NCBI RefSeq assembly: GCF_001667735.1
Contig: NZ_LZJN01000062.1
Span: 1 to 46,746, forward strand
Length of the DNA: 46,746 nt
DNA from: Mycobacterium sp. E183
Lineage (GTDB): Bacteria > Actinomycetota > Actinomycetes > Mycobacteriales > Mycobacteriaceae
Direction: 5' to 3'
In this document: in pieces, positions 9,261-19,996 of the stretch
Numbering within the stretch: the first letter of the stretch is position 1
Layout of the letters: each line of letters begins with the position of its first letter
Made by a program: the position numbers and the translations under genes
The notes under the pieces: generated by a model
The model's database searches: none
Told to the model about the DNA's origin: nothing
The model's input: only the letters and a program-made list of their open reading frames with translations

Positions 9261-10535
9261 ATGAGTGCCTCCAAGGCATCCAAGGACGCGACCGAGATCA
9301 CCGAGTCCACCGGCGACGCCGCGCAATTGACCGACGGCGGCGCCGGCGAGCCGCGGCACGGCTTCATCTCGCGGCTTTACACCGGCACCGGCGCGTTCGA
9401 GGTGATCGGCCGCCGCCGCCTCTGGTACGGGATCAGCGGGGCCATCGTCGCGGTGGCGATACTGTCGATCCTGTTGCGGGGCTTCACCTTCGGCATCGAT
9501 TTCAAGGGTGGCACTACGGTGTCCTTCCCGCGCGGCACCGTCCAGACGTCGCAGGTGTCCGACGTCTTCAGGAAAACCATCGGCCGGGATCCGGAGTCGG
9601 TGGTGATCGTCGGCAACGGCGGGTCCGCGACCGTGCAGATCCGCTCCGAAACGCTGACCAACGACCAGACGGCCAAGCTGCGCAACGCCCTGTTCGATGC
9701 CTTCCAGCCCAAGGGCGCGGACGGTAAGCCCAGCAAGCAGGCCATCAGCGACGCGGCAGTGTCGGAGACCTGGGGTGACCAGATCACCAACAAGGCGCTG
9801 ATCGCGCTGGTGGTGTTCCTGGCGTTGGTCAGCCTGTACATCACGGTCCGATACGAGCGGTACATGGCCGTCTCCGCGCTGACGACGATGGTTTTCGACC
9901 TGACCGTCACCGCGGGGGTGTACTCGCTGGTCGGTTTCGAAGTCACCCCGGCCACCGTCATCGGCCTGCTGACGATCCTCGGTTTCTCCCTCTACGACAC
10001 CGTCATCGTGTTCGACAAGGTCGAGGAGAACACCCACGGCTTCCAGCACACCACCCGCCGCACGTTCGCCGAGCAGGCCAACCTGGCGATCAACCAGACA
10101 TTCATGCGCTCGATCAACACCAGCCTGATCGGTGTGCTGCCGGTGCTGGCGCTGATGGTGGTGGCGGTGTGGCTGTTGGGCGTCGGCACGCTCAAGGACC
10201 TGGCGCTGGTCCAGCTGGTCGGCATCATCGTCGGCACCTACTCGTCGATCTTCTTCGCCACCCCGCTGCTGGTCACACTGCGCGAGCGCACGGAGCTGGT
10301 GCGCACGCACACCCGCCGCGTCACGCGCCGCCGCAAGGGCGGCGCCGAACCCGCGGAGGAGACCAAGGCCGCGGAGGAGCCGAAGGCCGCCGAGGACGAC
10401 TCGGCGTCGACGGCGTGCACCGCGTCCGCGCCGTCCGACAAGCCCGCACCGAGCAAGCCGGCGCCGGGCGCGCGCCCGGCGCGCCCGACCGGGACCCGGC
10501 GTCCGAGCGGCAAGCGAAACGCCGGCCGGCGGTAG
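9261..10535 (+). CDS. secF: Protein translocase subunit SecF
   Basis: SecF is the partner of SecD in the SecDF complex, which assists preprotein translocation across the inner membrane. The 424-residue protein has a polar N-terminus, helix 1 near residue 55-75, the GIDFKGGTTVSF motif of the first periplasmic domain, and helices 2-6 with GLLTILGFSLYDTVIVFDKV and the following ENTHG. A charged, proline/alanine-rich C-terminal tail ends in KRNAGRR, as in M. tuberculosis SecF. ATG 9261 follows the secD stop by three bases. The gene is intact although secD upstream is not. Confidence 0.96.
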   Translation: MSASKASKDATEITESTGDAAQLTDGGAGEPRHGFISRLYTGTGAFEVIGRRRLWYGISGAIVAVAILSILLRGFTFGIDFKGGTTVSFPRGTVQTSQVSDVFRKTIGRDPESVVIVGNGGSATVQIRSETLTNDQTAKLRNALFDAFQPKGADGKPSKQAISDAAVSETWGDQITNKALIALVVFLALVSLYITVRYERYMAVSALTTMVFDLTVTAGVYSLVGFEVTPATVIGLLTILGFSLYDTVIVFDKVEENTHGFQHTTRRTFAEQANLAINQTFMRSINTSLIGVLPVLALMVVAVWLLGVGTLKDLALVQLVGIIVGTYSSIFFATPLLVTLRERTELVRTHTRRVTRRRKGGAEPAEETKAAEEPKAAEDDSASTACTASAPSDKPAPSKPAPGARPARPTGTRRPSGKRNAGRR

Positions 10536-10540
10536 TCGCC

Positions 10541-12190
10541 ATGGCCGCCAGGTATCGCCTCGCTTGGGGCGCTATCGGTTTGGCCGCAATGCTCGTCGCG
10601 GCCGTCACGCTGGCCGCGTGCTCGGGCAGCGCCGCCTCCCAGATCGACTACGTGGTCGACGGGCGGCTGGTCACCTACAACACCAACACCGTCGTCGGCG
10701 CGGCGTCCGCAGGCGCGCAGGCCTTCGCCCGCACGCTCGCCGGCTTCAGCTACCACGGCCCGGACGGGCAGACCGTCGCCGACCGTGACTTCGGCACGGT
10801 GTCGGTGGTGGGCGGCTCGCCGTTGGTTCTCGACTACCAGATCGCCGACAACGCGGTGTACTCCGACGGCAAGCCGGTCACCTGCGACGACCTGGTGCTG
10901 GCGTGGGCCGCCCAGTCCGGCCGGTACCCGGACTTCAACGCCGCCACCCAGGCTGGCTACCTCGACATCGCCAACGTCGAGTGCCTGCCCGGGCAGAAGA
11001 AGGCCCGGGTGTCGTTCATCCCGGACCGCGGCGTCGTCGACTACAACCAGCTGTTCACCGCCACCACGCTGATGCCGTCGCACGTCATCGCCGACCAGCT
11101 GCACATCGACGTGACCGCCGCGCTGCTGAGCAACAACACCCAGCTGGTCCAGCAGATCGCCAGGCTGTGGAACACCATCTGGGACCTCAAGCCCGGGCTG
11201 GACCTCAAGAACTTCCCGTCGTCGGGCCCGTACAAGATCGAACGCGTCCTGGACGGCGGCGCGGTGGTGCTCGTCGCCAACGACCGCTGGTGGGGTCCCA
11301 AGGCCATCACCAAGCGCATCACCGTGTGGCCGCAGGGCCCCGACATCCAGGACCGTGTCAACAACCGCAGCGTCGACGTCGTCGACGTGGCGGCGGGCTC
11401 GTCGGGAACGCTGACAACCCCGGACAACTACGTTCGCGCCGATTCGCCGTCGGCCGGCATCGAGCAACTGATCTTCGCCCCGCAGGGTCCGCTCTCGCAG
11501 CCCAAGGCCCGGCGCGCGCTCGCGCTGTGCACGCCCCGCGACACCCTCGCACGCGACGCGGGGGTGCCGATCGCCAATTCGCGCCTCAACCCCGCCGCCG
11601 ACGACCCCGCCACCGCCGGCGACGGCGCCGCCGAGGCCGCCCAGTTCGCCAAGGCCGACCCCGCCGCCGCCCGCGCCGCGCTCGGCGGCGCGCCGACGAC
11701 GGTGCGGATCGGCTATCCGGGGCCCAACGCGCGGCTCGCGGTCAACGTCGGGGTGATCACCAAATCCTGCGCCGCGGCCGGTATCACCGTCGTCAACGTC
11801 GCCCTGGACACCTCCGGGCCGCAGGCCCTCAAGGACGGGAAGATCGACGTGCTGCTGGCCAGCACCGGCGGCGCCACCGGCAGCGGGTCGACGGGGTCGT
11901 CGGCGATGGACGCCTACGACCTGCACAGCGGCAACGGCAACAACCTGTCCGGCTACTCGAACCCGCAGATCGACAGCGCCATCGGGGCGCTGGCGGTGTC
12001 GGCCGACCCCGCCGAACGCGTCCGGCTGCTGGGTGAGGCGGCGCCGGTACTGTGGGGCGACATGCCCACGTTGCCCCTCTACCGGCAGCAACGCACGCTC
12101 CTGATGTCGAAGAAGATGTACGCGGTGAGCAAGAACCCGACGCGCTGGGGCGCGGGCTGGAACATGGATCGATGGGCGCTGGTGCAGTGA
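10541..12190 (+). CDS. Lipoprotein, ABC-type oligopeptide-binding family (Rv2585c-like)
   Basis: This is an extracytoplasmic solute-binding protein of family 5 (DppA/OppA type) in 549 residues. The N-terminus is a lipoprotein signal with a lipobox TLAAC; Cys27 would be lipidated. The body has the typical SBP_bac_5 landmarks: [17 protein letters not shown], a central [11 protein letters not shown] segment and [19 protein letters not shown] near the end. ATG 10541 lies six bases after the secF stop, and the stop overlaps the apt start (GTGA). No permease or ATPase genes lie next to it. The conserved position in the secDF-apt-relA string is known from M. tuberculosis, but the ligand is unknown. 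Confidence 0.88.
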   Translation: MAARYRLAWGAIGLAAMLVAAVTLAACSGSAASQIDYVVDGRLVTYNTNTVVGAASAGAQAFARTLAGFSYHGPDGQTVADRDFGTVSVVGGSPLVLDYQIADNAVYSDGKPVTCDDLVLAWAAQSGRYPDFNAATQAGYLDIANVECLPGQKKARVSFIPDRGVVDYNQLFTATTLMPSHVIADQLHIDVTAALLSNNTQLVQQIARLWNTIWDLKPGLDLKNFPSSGPYKIERVLDGGAVVLVANDRWWGPKAITKRITVWPQGPDIQDRVNNRSVDVVDVAAGSSGTLTTPDNYVRADSPSAGIEQLIFAPQGPLSQPKARRALALCTPRDTLARDAGVPIANSRLNPAADDPATAGDGAAEAAQFAKADPAAARAALGGAPTTVRIGYPGPNARLAVNVGVITKSCAAAGITVVNVALDTSGPQALKDGKIDVLLASTGGATGSGSTGSSAMDAYDLHSGNGNNLSGYSNPQIDSAIGALAVSADPAERVRLLGEAAPVLWGDMPTLPLYRQQRTLLMSKKMYAVSKNPTRWGAGWNMDRWALVQ

Positions 12191-12729
12191 CGAGCGTCGG
12201 CGGGACCTCGTCGGTGGCGGACGTCATCGCCTCGCTGCTGCGCGAGGTCTCGGACTTCCCCAAGCCGGGGGTCCAGTTCAAGGACCTCACCCCGTTGTTC
12301 GCCGACCCGCGGGGGCTGACGGCGGTCACCGACGCGCTGGCCGAGATCGCGTCCGGCGCCGACCTGGTGGCCGGGATCGACTCCCGCGGGTTCCTGGCCG
12401 CGGCGGCCGTCGCCGACCGCCTGCGCACGGGCGTGCTTGCCATCCGCAAGGGCGGAAAGCTGCCCCCGCCGGTGCACGCCGAGCACTACGACCTGGAGTA
12501 CGGCAGCGCCACGCTGGAGATCCCCGCGGACGGCATCGACTTACGGGGACGCCACGTGGTGATCATCGACGACGTGCTGGCCACCGGGGGCACCCTGGCC
12601 GCGGCCGCCCGGCTGCTGGAACGCACCGGCGCCACCGTGATCGCGGCGGCGGTGGTCCTCGAATTGGCCGCGCTCGGGGGCCGTCGGGCGGTCGCGGACC
12701 TGCCCGTGCACAGCCTGAGTCGGGTCTAG
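12187..12729 (+). CDS. apt: Adenine phosphoribosyltransferase
   Basis: Apt converts adenine and PRPP to AMP in purine salvage. The 180-residue protein shows [15 protein letters not shown] near the N-terminus, the GIDSRGF segment, the KGGKLPPPV flexible loop with YDLEYG after it, and the PRPP-binding motif [17 protein letters not shown] chose GTG 12187, which overlaps the preceding TGA (GTGA); an in-frame ATG at 12172 would give a five-residue longer protein. The relA start follows after 41 bases, so apt and relA are probably co-transcribed, as in other mycobacteria. Confidence 0.95.
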   Translation: MTSVGGTSSVADVIASLLREVSDFPKPGVQFKDLTPLFADPRGLTAVTDALAEIASGADLVAGIDSRGFLAAAAVADRLRTGVLAIRKGGKLPPPVHAEHYDLEYGSATLEIPADGIDLRGRHVVIIDDVLATGGTLAAAARLLERTGATVIAAAVVLELAALGGRRAVADLPVHSLSRV

Positions 12730-12770
12730 CCGGCCAACCGCGCGATATCCTCGAGGTCGGAGGTGACACC

Positions 12771-15164
12771 GTGGCGGACGAGAAGAGCGCGGCGCAGGCG
12801 CTTGACGCGCCCACTGACGTCGCGGAGTCCCTGCTGGTCGGGGAGGCGGTCACGGCCCAGGCAGCCGAGCCGCCGGAGCAGCCGACCGAGACGCTGAAGA
12901 CGTCCAGCAGCGCGTCGCGCCGGGTGCGGGCCAGGCTGGCCCGCCGGATGACCTCCCAGCGCACCACGCTCAACCCGGTGCTGGAACCGCTGGTGGCGGT
13001 GCACCGCGAGATCTATCCGAAGGCGAACCTGTCGCTGCTGCAGCGCGCGTTCGAGGTCGCCGACGAGCGGCACGCCACGCAGTTGCGCCACTCCGGCGAC
13101 CCCTACATCACCCACCCGCTGGCCGTCGCGAACATCCTCGCCGAATTGGGCATGGACACCACGACTTTGGTGGCCGCGCTGCTGCACGACACCATTGAGG
13201 ACACCGGCTACACGCTCGAGCAGATGTCCGAGGAGTTCGGCGACGAGGTGGCGCACCTCGTCGACGGCGTGACCAAGCTGGATCGGGTGGTGCTGGGCAC
13301 CGCGGCCGAGGGCGAGACCATCCGCAAGATGATCACCGCGATGGCCCGCGACCCCCGGGTGCTGGTGATCAAGGTCGCCGACCGGCTGCACAACATGCGC
13401 ACCATGCGCTTCCTGCCGCCGGAGAAGCAGGCCCGCAAGGCCCGCGAGACGCTGGAAGTCATTGCGCCCCTTGCTCACCGGCTGGGCATGGCGAGCGTCA
13501 AGTGGGAATTGGAAGACCTGTCGTTTGCGATCCTGCACCCGAAGAAGTACGACGAGATCGTCCGGCTGGTCGCCGGCCGCGCCCCGTCGCGGGACACCTA
13601 CCTGGCCAAGGTCCGCGCCGAGATCACCAACACCCTGGGCGCCTCGAAGATCAAGGCTGTCGTGGAGGGGCGGCCCAAGCACTACTGGTCCATCTACCAG
13701 AAGATGATCGTCAAGGGACGGGACTTCGACGACATCCACGACCTGGTCGGCATCCGCATCCTGTGCGACGAGATCCGGGACTGCTATGCCGCTGTCGGCG
13801 TGGTGCATTCGCTGTGGCAGCCGATGGCGGGCCGGTTCAAGGACTACATCGCCCAGCCGCGATATGGCGTCTACCAGTCGCTGCACACCACCGTCGTCGG
13901 GCCCGAGGGCAAGCCGCTGGAGGTGCAGATCCGCACCCGGGACATGCACCGCACCGCCGAATACGGCATCGCCGCGCACTGGCGCTATAAGGAAGCCAAG
14001 GGCCGCAACGGCGTTCCGCACCCGCACGCCGCCGCCGAGATCGACGACATGGCCTGGATGCGCCAGCTGCTCGACTGGCAGCGGGAGGCCGCCGACCCCG
14101 GCGAGTTCCTGGAGTCGTTGCGTTACGACCTTGCGGTGCAAGAGATCTTCGTGTTCACCCCCAAGGGTGATGTGATCACCCTGCCCAACGGGTCGACGCC
14201 GGTGGACTTCGCCTACGCCGTGCACACCGAGGTCGGTCACCGCTGCATCGGGGCGCGGGTCAACGGCCGGCTGGTGGCGCTGGAGCGCAAGCTGGAAAAC
14301 GGCGAGGTCGTCGAGGTCTTCACGTCGAAGGCACCCAACGCCGGCCCGTCGCGGGACTGGCAGCAGTTCGTGGTGTCGCCGCGCGCCAAGGCGAAGATCC
14401 GGCAGTGGTTCGCCAAGGAGCGGCGTGAGGAGGCGTTGGAAGCCGGCAAGGAGGCGATGGCGCGCGAGGTGCGCCGGGGCGGACTTCCCTTGCAGCGCTT
14501 GGTCAATGGCGAATCCATGGCGGCGGTCGCCCGCGAATTGCACTACACCGACGTGTCCGCGCTCTACACCGCGATCGGCGAGGGCCACGTGTCGGCCCGG
14601 CACGTGGTGCAGCGGCTGCTCGCCGAGCTCGGCGGGATCGACCAGGCCGAAGAGGATCTGGCCGAGCGGTCCACGCCGACGACCATGCTGCGCCGCCCGC
14701 GCAGCAGCGACGACGTCGGCGTCTCGGTCCCCGGCGCCCCGGGGGTGCTGTCCAAGCTGGCCAAGTGCTGCACGCCGGTGCCGGGCGACCAGATCATGGG
14801 GTTCGTCACGCGCGGTGGGGGAGTGAGCGTGCACCGCACCGACTGCACCAATGCGGCGTCGCTGCAACAGCAGTCCGAGCGGATCATCGAGGTGCACTGG
14901 GCGCCGTCGCCGTCGTCGGTGTTCCTGGTGGCCATCCAGGTCGAGGCGCTCGACCGGCACCGGTTGCTCTCCGACGTCACGCGGGTGCTGGCCGACGAGA
15001 AGGTCAACATCCTGTCGGCGTCGGTCACCACCTCCGGTGACCGCGTGGCGATCAGCCGGTTCACCTTCGAGATGGGCGACCCCAAACACCTGGGCCACCT
15101 GCTCAACGTGGTGCGCAACGTCGAAGGCGTCTTCGACGTCTACCGCGTGACATCCGCGGCGTAA
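12771..15164 (+). CDS. relA: Bifunctional (p)ppGpp synthetase/hydrolase RelA (Rsh)
   Basis: This long RelA/SpoT homolog makes and degrades the stringent-response alarmone. The 797 residues contain the hydrolase domain with the metal-binding HD pair ([10 protein letters not shown]139-D140) and DRLHNMRT at 204-211, the synthetase domain with [20 protein letters not shown] around 354-372, the TGS domain starting near residue 457 ([12 protein letters not shown]), a zinc-finger-like region with KCCTPVPGD, and a C-terminal ACT domain from about 720. Both catalytic halves look intact, so the enzyme should be bifunctional. GTG 12771 follows a GGAGG at 12759-12763. Confidence 0.97.
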   Translation: MADEKSAAQALDAPTDVAESLLVGEAVTAQAAEPPEQPTETLKTSSSASRRVRARLARRMTSQRTTLNPVLEPLVAVHREIYPKANLSLLQRAFEVADERHATQLRHSGDPYITHPLAVANILAELGMDTTTLVAALLHDTIEDTGYTLEQMSEEFGDEVAHLVDGVTKLDRVVLGTAAEGETIRKMITAMARDPRVLVIKVADRLHNMRTMRFLPPEKQARKARETLEVIAPLAHRLGMASVKWELEDLSFAILHPKKYDEIVRLVAGRAPSRDTYLAKVRAEITNTLGASKIKAVVEGRPKHYWSIYQKMIVKGRDFDDIHDLVGIRILCDEIRDCYAAVGVVHSLWQPMAGRFKDYIAQPRYGVYQSLHTTVVGPEGKPLEVQIRTRDMHRTAEYGIAAHWRYKEAKGRNGVPHPHAAAEIDDMAWMRQLLDWQREAADPGEFLESLRYDLAVQEIFVFTPKGDVITLPNGSTPVDFAYAVHTEVGHRCIGARVNGRLVALERKLENGEVVEVFTSKAPNAGPSRDWQQFVVSPRAKAKIRQWFAKERREEALEAGKEAMAREVRRGGLPLQRLVNGESMAAVARELHYTDVSALYTAIGEGHVSARHVVQRLLAELGGIDQAEEDLAERSTPTTMLRRPRSSDDVGVSVPGAPGVLSKLAKCCTPVPGDQIMGFVTRGGGVSVHRTDCTNAASLQQQSERIIEVHWAPSPSSVFLVAIQVEALDRHRLLSDVTRVLADEKVNILSASVTTSGDRVAISRFTFEMGDPKHLGHLLNVVRNVEGVFDVYRVTSAA

Positions 15165-15178
15165 GGGGCGCGCGCCCC
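15165..15178. terminator. GC palindrome between convergent relA and kinase genes
   Basis: GGGGCGCGCGCCCC at 15165-15178 is a perfect 14-base palindrome placed directly after the relA stop and 13 bases before the end of the convergent kinase gene. There is no T run, and a hairpin would have to lose its central pairs to form a loop, so a terminator role is only suggested by position. Confidence 0.35.
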
Positions 15179-15191
15179 GCCGCGAGTCCTG

Positions 15192-16976
15192 TCAGCCGAT
15201 GCGCACGGAGTTGATGGTGACCGGGTTGGTGGGGGCGCCGCTCTGCCGATTGCCGGCGATGCCGGCCTCGGCGACCTTGTCCACGACCGCAAGACCGGCC
15301 TGGCTGATGGTGCCGAGCACGGTGCTCGTCGGCTGCATTTCGGAGTCCCGGAAAACGAGGGAGAACTGGCTGCCGTTGGTGTTCGGCCCGTCGACGGCCA
15401 TGATCACGGTGCCGCGCGGATAGAGCACGGTCGCCCGGAGGCCGGGGTCCCCGGCCGGGTATTGGTTGGTCGGGTACTCGTCGGCGAATTGGTAGCCGGG
15501 GCCGCCGGAGCCGTCGGACTCGGGACCGCCGCACAGCAGCGATCCGCCGTCGGTGGAGTTGATCAGCCGGGCGCATTGGGTGTTGTCGAAGAACTGCTGC
15601 TTGGCCAGGCTGACGAAACTGTTTACCGCGCAGGGGGATTCGGAGTTGGCAAGCTGGATGCCGATGTCACCGAAGTTGGTGGAGATGGTGGCCGCGATTT
15701 CCGCGGGTTCGGTGGAGACCCTCCCGGACGGGGGAGGGCTGACGGGTTTGACGATGGTGTCCGCTGCGCTGGGGTACTGGCAGTTGGCGCCCGGATCGGC
15801 CGGCGGCGCGAACGCCGGCAACGGGGGCACCGTCGCCATGGCCTGCCCGGTCGGACCGGAGGTTGATCCCGGCCGGCCGGGCACCCGGGCGCGGGACGCG
15901 CTGGTGGACGCCGCGCTGTTGGCCGAGCCGTCGTTCTGGGTGACCAGCGCGATGACCAGCGCCACCACCGCGGCCAGCGCCAGCGTGGCCGCGCCGACGA
16001 TGCCCAGCAGCAGACGCCGGGAGTGGGTGGGGGCGCGATACGCCGGCTGCGGGTCCGGACTGGGGCCGGTCGGGGGGTAGTCCTGCGTGGGCGGCCCGGC
16101 GGTCGGAGGCGGCGGCGCGGCCGGCGCCTGCGGCGGATTCCATGCCGCGGTCCCGGCCGGGGCGGCCAAGGCGGCCCTGGCGGCCTCGGCAAGTTCCATC
16201 GCCGACTGATAGCGCTGTTCAACGTCTTTGGCCATCCCGCGGGCGACCACGGCGTCGAGGGCCGGGGAGACGCCGGCCACGGTTGCCGACGGCCGCGGCG
16301 GCGGCGTGTTGAGGTGCGCGTTGAGTTGCTCCTCGAGGCTCTCGCCGGCGTAGGGGCGCTTGCCGGTCAGGCACTCGTGCAGCACGCAGGCCAACGAATA
16401 CACGTCGGCGCGGTGATCCGTTGCGCCCCTGAATCGCTCGGGCGCCATGTAGGCGACGGTGCCCATCGTGTGACCGGTCTGCGTGAGCGACGTGTCGGCC
16501 AGCGTGCGGGCGATGCCGAAGTCGATCAGGTAGACGAAGTCCCGCGCCTTGGTGACCAAGATGTTCTTCGGCTTGATGTCGCGATGGACCAGCCCGGCCT
16601 GGTGGGCGCTGTCGAGCGCCGCGGCCACCTGTTCGACCACCGCGACCGCGCGCTCGGGCGACAGGCGTCCACCGTTTTCGGCGATGTACTGCAACAGGTC
16701 GCGGCCCTCGATCAGCCGCATGTCGACATAGAGCCGTCCGTCGATCTCCCCGTAACTGTGGATGGGCACCACATGCGGGTCGTTCAGGCTCGCCGCGATG
16801 CGCGCCTCCCGGCGGAATCGTTGCTGAAACTCCTGATCCTCCGCCATGTTCGGCGGCAGCACCTTGAGGGCGACGACCCGGTCGGTGGCGGCGTCGTAGG
16901 CGCGGTACACCTCGCCCATGCCGCCACGCCCAAGCACGTCCAGCAATTGGTAATGCCCGAAGGATTCTGACCCCAC
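15192..16976 (-). CDS. Transmembrane Ser/Thr protein kinase with an extracytoplasmic cyclophilin domain
   Basis: The 594-residue protein joins a PknB-type kinase to a cyclophilin fold. The kinase domain (about 8-270) has the glycine loop GRGGMGEV at 16-23, Lys38 in VVALKVL, catalytic HRDIKPKN at 131-138, DFG at 152-154, activation-loop threonines and APE at 178-180, so it should be active. A proline-rich linker (278-315) leads to one membrane helix at about 321-346. The outer part (about 385-594) is a cyclophilin closely related to PpiB encoded just upstream, sharing [20 protein letters not shown], [12 protein letters not shown] and [17 protein letters not shown] stretches. The isomerase site is degenerate. 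GTG 16976 is the start; ppiB ends 70 bp upstream on the same strand. M. tuberculosis has no kinase at this site. A sensor kinase with a prolyl-peptide-binding ectodomain is an inference. Confidence 0.9.
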   Translation of the reverse strand: MGSESFGHYQLLDVLGRGGMGEVYRAYDAATDRVVALKVLPPNMAEDQEFQQRFRREARIAASLNDPHVVPIHSYGEIDGRLYVDMRLIEGRDLLQYIAENGGRLSPERAVAVVEQVAAALDSAHQAGLVHRDIKPKNILVTKARDFVYLIDFGIARTLADTSLTQTGHTMGTVAYMAPERFRGATDHRADVYSLACVLHECLTGKRPYAGESLEEQLNAHLNTPPPRPSATVAGVSPALDAVVARGMAKDVEQRYQSAMELAEAARAALAAPAGTAAWNPPQAPAAPPPPTAGPPTQDYPPTGPSPDPQPAYRAPTHSRRLLLGIVGAATLALAAVVALVIALVTQNDGSANSAASTSASRARVPGRPGSTSGPTGQAMATVPPLPAFAPPADPGANCQYPSAADTIVKPVSPPPSGRVSTEPAEIAATISTNFGDIGIQLANSESPCAVNSFVSLAKQQFFDNTQCARLINSTDGGSLLCGGPESDGSGGPGYQFADEYPTNQYPAGDPGLRATVLYPRGTVIMAVDGPNTNGSQFSLVFRDSEMQPTSTVLGTISQAGLAVVDKVAEAGIAGNRQSGAPTNPVTINSVRIG

Positions 16977-17046
16977 GCCACGACCTTAAGCGGTGGACCG
17001 CCCGCGGGTCGCGCGATCTCGCCAATCGGCGTTGTGCTGCTTGGCT

Positions 17047-17946
17047 TTAGTCGAGCAACAGCGAGGTGATGGTGACTTCGGAGGCCGGGGCGCCATCCTC
17101 GCCGCCGCCGGCCACGCCGGCTTTGGCGATCTTGTCCAGCGTCGCCAGCCCGTCGGGCTGAATGGTGCCGAAGACGGTGTACTGGGGCGGCAGCTGGGAG
17201 TCCTTGTACACCATGAAGAACTGGCTGCCGTTGGTGCCGGGCCCGGCGTTGGCCATCGCCAGGGTGCCGCGCGGGTAGAGGACGGGCTGCTGCGCCTTCG
17301 GGTCGTTCGGCGGGTACTGGTCGGTCGGATATTCGTTGGCGAACTGGTAGCCCGGGCCGCCGGTGCCGTCGCCCTTGGGATCACCGCATTGCAGGACGCC
17401 CAGGTCCGCGGACGTGGTCAGCCGGTGGCACTTGGTGTTGTCGAAGTATTTCTGACCGATCAGGCTCGCGAAACTGTTTACCGTGCAAGGGGATTCGTTG
17501 TTGGCCAGCATGAGCCCGATCCGGCCCTGATTGGTCACCATACTGGCGCTCACCTGGGCCGGGTCGGTCGGCACCTTGCCGGTGCGGGGCGGCTTGACCT
17601 GCTTGGCGGCCGGTTCTGGCGACGCCGGGTACTGGCAGTTTGCGCCGAGCTCGGCCGACGGCTTGAACGCCGGCAGCGGCGCAACCGGCGGCGTCGGCCC
17701 GGCCGGCGTGGTGGTCTCCGGGGCGCTGCTGGGGGCCGAGGTGGTGGAGCTCGCGGCGCTGTTGCTCTTGTGCTCGTGCTTGGTGTTGATCACGGCGAGC
17801 ACCACCGCGACCACCACCGCGACGGCCACCAGCGAGCCCGCGGCGATCACCACGATCCGGCGCATCTTGGCTTGCTTCGCGCGGCGCTCGAGCTGCCGTT
17901 CGAGCTTGCGCTTGGCGTTGGCACGTCGCTGTTCGTTGGTCGGCAC
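17047..17946 (-). CDS. ppiB: Membrane-anchored peptidyl-prolyl cis-trans isomerase (cyclophilin) PpiB
   Basis: PpiB catalyses proline cis-trans isomerisation, here probably outside the membrane. The 299-residue protein has a strongly basic N-terminus (residues 7-30), one membrane helix at about 31-54, a Ser/Thr/Pro-rich linker and a cyclophilin domain from about 120 with CHRL followed by LQCGDPKGDGTGGPGYQF and NGSQFFMVYKDS. The catalytic arginine and the glutamine and phenylalanine of the pocket are kept, unlike in the neighbouring kinase fusion. It is the counterpart of Rv2582. GTG 17946 was chosen; the M. tuberculosis annotation starts further upstream. It is divergent from the glyoxalase-like gene and probably co-transcribed with the downstream kinase gene. 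Confidence 0.93.
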   Translation of the reverse strand: MPTNEQRRANAKRKLERQLERRAKQAKMRRIVVIAAGSLVAVAVVVAVVLAVINTKHEHKSNSAASSTTSAPSSAPETTTPAGPTPPVAPLPAFKPSAELGANCQYPASPEPAAKQVKPPRTGKVPTDPAQVSASMVTNQGRIGLMLANNESPCTVNSFASLIGQKYFDNTKCHRLTTSADLGVLQCGDPKGDGTGGPGYQFANEYPTDQYPPNDPKAQQPVLYPRGTLAMANAGPGTNGSQFFMVYKDSQLPPQYTVFGTIQPDGLATLDKIAKAGVAGGGEDGAPASEVTITSLLLD

Positions 17947-18063
17947 GGCCGTATGCCTCCATGGTCGGTAGGTCGGGGGCCCGCAAAAGGCGTCAGTGGC
18001 CAGCCCAGGCTAATGTGGGCGCCGCGACCGGTGTCAACTGGGGCCCGTGGGAAACTGGGAATC

Positions 18064-18735
18064 GTGTTGATCACCGGATTTCCCGCCGGCATGTTGCAGT
18101 GCAACTGCTATGTGCTGGCTGAGCGGCCGGGAACGGACGCCGTCATCGTGGATCCGGGGCAACGGGTGATGGGCCCGTTGCGGCGCATCCTCGACGAGAA
18201 CCGGCTGACCCCGGCCGCGGTGTTGCTCACCCACGGACACGTCGACCACATGTGGTCCGCGCAGAAGGTGTCCGACACCTACGGCTGCCCGACCTTCATC
18301 CACCCCGAGGACCGGTTCATGCTCAAAGATCCGATCTACGGCCTGGGCCCGCGGGTGGCCCAGCTGGTGGCGGGCGCCTTCTTCCGCGAGCCCAAGCAGG
18401 TCGTCGAGCTGGACCGCGACGGCGACAAGCTCGACCTGGGCAGCGTGACCGTCAACGTCGACCACACCCCGGGGCACACGCGCGGGTCGGTGGTCTTCCG
18501 GGTGTCGTCCGACAAGGACGACAAAGACTATGTCTTCACCGGTGACACCCTGTTCGAACGCTCGGTGGGGCGCACCGACCTGCACGGCGGCAGCGGCCGC
18601 GACCTGTTGAACTCGATCGTCAACAAGCTGCTGGTGCTCGACGACGACACCGTGGTCCTGCCCGGGCACGGCAACGCCACCACCATCGGCGCCGAGCGTC
18701 GTTTCAACCCGTTCATCGAAGGCCTGAGCCCGTGA
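18064..18735 (+). CDS. Metallo-beta-lactamase fold hydrolase, glyoxalase II-like (Rv2581c-like)
   Basis: The 223-residue protein is a metallo-beta-lactamase fold hydrolase of the hydroxyacylglutathione hydrolase group. The metal ligands are all visible: THGHVDH at 56-62, the histidine in TPGHTRG near 138, the aspartate in FTGDTLF at 161 and the histidine in LPGHG near 202. Mycobacteria lack glutathione, so the substrate is probably another thioester, possibly of mycothiol; that is an inference. GTG 18064 fits the family N-terminus ([10 protein letters not shown]); the frame is open much further upstream, but there it crosses the divergent ppiB gene. The stop overlaps the hisS start (GTGA). 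Confidence 0.9.
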   Translation: MLITGFPAGMLQCNCYVLAERPGTDAVIVDPGQRVMGPLRRILDENRLTPAAVLLTHGHVDHMWSAQKVSDTYGCPTFIHPEDRFMLKDPIYGLGPRVAQLVAGAFFREPKQVVELDRDGDKLDLGSVTVNVDHTPGHTRGSVVFRVSSDKDDKDYVFTGDTLFERSVGRTDLHGGSGRDLLNSIVNKLLVLDDDTVVLPGHGNATTIGAERRFNPFIEGLSP

Positions 18736-19994
18736 CCGAGTTCTCCGCTCCCAAGGGCGTGCCCGACTACGTGCCGCCCGAATCGGCGCAGTTCGTGGCG
18801 GTCCGCGACGATTTGCTGGGCGCCGCGCGCCGGGCCGGCTACGGCGACATCGAGCTGCCGATCTTCGAGGACACCGCGCTGTTCGCCCGGGGCGTCGGCG
18901 AATCCACCGACGTGGTGTCCAAGGAGATGTACACGTTCGCCGACCGCGGCGACCGCTCGGTGACGTTGCGCCCCGAGGGCACCGCCGGGGTGGTGCGCGC
19001 GGTAATCGAGCATGGGCTGGACCGCGGCGCGTTGCCCGTCAAGCTCTGTTACGCGGGGCCGTTTTTCCGCTATGAGCGTCCGCAGGCCGGCCGCTACCGG
19101 CAGCTGCAACAGGTGGGTGTGGAGGCGATCGGCGTCGACGACCCGGCGCTGGACGCCGAGGTGATCGCGGTCGCCGACGCCGGCTTCCGGTCGCTGGGGC
19201 TCGACGGATTCCGCCTGGAGATTACCTCCCTGGGCGACGACAGCTGCCGTCCGCAGTATCGGGAACTGTTGCAAGAGTTCCTGTTCGGGCTCGACCTCGA
19301 CGAGGAGACCCGCAGGCGCGCCGAGATCAACCCGCTGCGGGTGCTCGACGACAAGCGCCCCGCGGTGCGGGCCATGACGGCCGACGCGCCGGTGTTGCTC
19401 GACCACCTGTCCGACGTCGCCAAGCAGCACTTCGACACCGTGCTGGCCCACCTGGACGCGCTCGGCGTGCCGTACGTCATCAACCCGCGCATGGTGCGCG
19501 GCCTGGACTACTACACGAAGACGACCTTCGAGTTCGTGCACGACGGGCTGGGTGCGCAATCGGGCATCGGCGGCGGCGGCCGCTACGACGGCCTGATGCG
19601 CGAGCTCGGCGGCCAGGACCTGTCCGGGATCGGGTTCGGGCTCGGCGTGGACCGCACGCTGCTGGCGCTGCGCGCCGAGGGCAAGAGCGTGGGGGAGACC
19701 GCGCGCTGCGAGGTGTTCGGGGTGCCGCTGAGCGAGCAGGCCAAGCTGAAGCTGGCGGTGCTGGCCGCGCGGCTGCGTGCCGCCGGGGCCCGCGTCGACA
19801 TGGCCTACGGCGACCGGGGTCTCAAGGGCGCGATGCGCGCGGCCGACCGTTCGGGCGCCCGTGTTGCGCTCGTGCTCGGCGACCGCGACATCGAGGCGGG
19901 CACGGTCGGGGTGAAGGACCTCGCGACCGGCGAGCAGGTTTCAGTGCCCGCCGATTCGGTTGTCGCCGAAGTTCTTTCGCGACTCGAGCGGTAG
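18732..19994 (+). CDS. hisS: Histidyl-tRNA synthetase
   Basis: HisS charges tRNA-His. The 420-residue class II synthetase shows [10 protein letters not shown] near the N-terminus, TLRPEGTAG at about 77-85, motif 2 with [14 protein letters not shown], the histidine-binding segments [12 protein letters not shown] and GGGGRYDGL, motif 3 [11 protein letters not shown], and the C-terminal anticodon-binding domain. Length and order are normal. The GTG start overlaps the preceding stop. It is followed on the opposite strand, after two bases, by the end of a small membrane protein gene; from here to 32000 the gene order differs from M. tuberculosis. Confidence 0.97.
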   Translation: MTEFSAPKGVPDYVPPESAQFVAVRDDLLGAARRAGYGDIELPIFEDTALFARGVGESTDVVSKEMYTFADRGDRSVTLRPEGTAGVVRAVIEHGLDRGALPVKLCYAGPFFRYERPQAGRYRQLQQVGVEAIGVDDPALDAEVIAVADAGFRSLGLDGFRLEITSLGDDSCRPQYRELLQEFLFGLDLDEETRRRAEINPLRVLDDKRPAVRAMTADAPVLLDHLSDVAKQHFDTVLAHLDALGVPYVINPRMVRGLDYYTKTTFEFVHDGLGAQSGIGGGGRYDGLMRELGGQDLSGIGFGLGVDRTLLALRAEGKSVGETARCEVFGVPLSEQAKLKLAVLAARLRAAGARVDMAYGDRGLKGAMRAADRSGARVALVLGDRDIEAGTVGVKDLATGEQVSVPADSVVAEVLSRLER

Positions 19995-19996
19995 TG

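Noticed and set aside
7575..10310. A 911-codon open frame on the minus strand
   Set aside because: Only its last 43 codons are gabT; the rest is the antisense frame of the secD fragments and secF in high-GC DNA, with low-complexity Gln/Arg/His-rich translation.
10238..12091. A 617-codon frame antisense to the lipoprotein gene
   Set aside because: It shows the same shadow pattern, and the plus-strand gene has a lipobox and solute-binding motifs.
12726..15098. A 790-codon open frame antisense to relA
   Set aside because: It mirrors relA over its full length, and its translation is rich in His, Gln, Arg and Gly with no domain; it is a high-GC shadow.
16993..18063. A 357-codon N-terminal extension of the glyoxalase-like frame
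   Set aside because: It runs antisense through ppiB and is Arg/Gly-rich; the family N-terminus starts exactly at GTG 18064.
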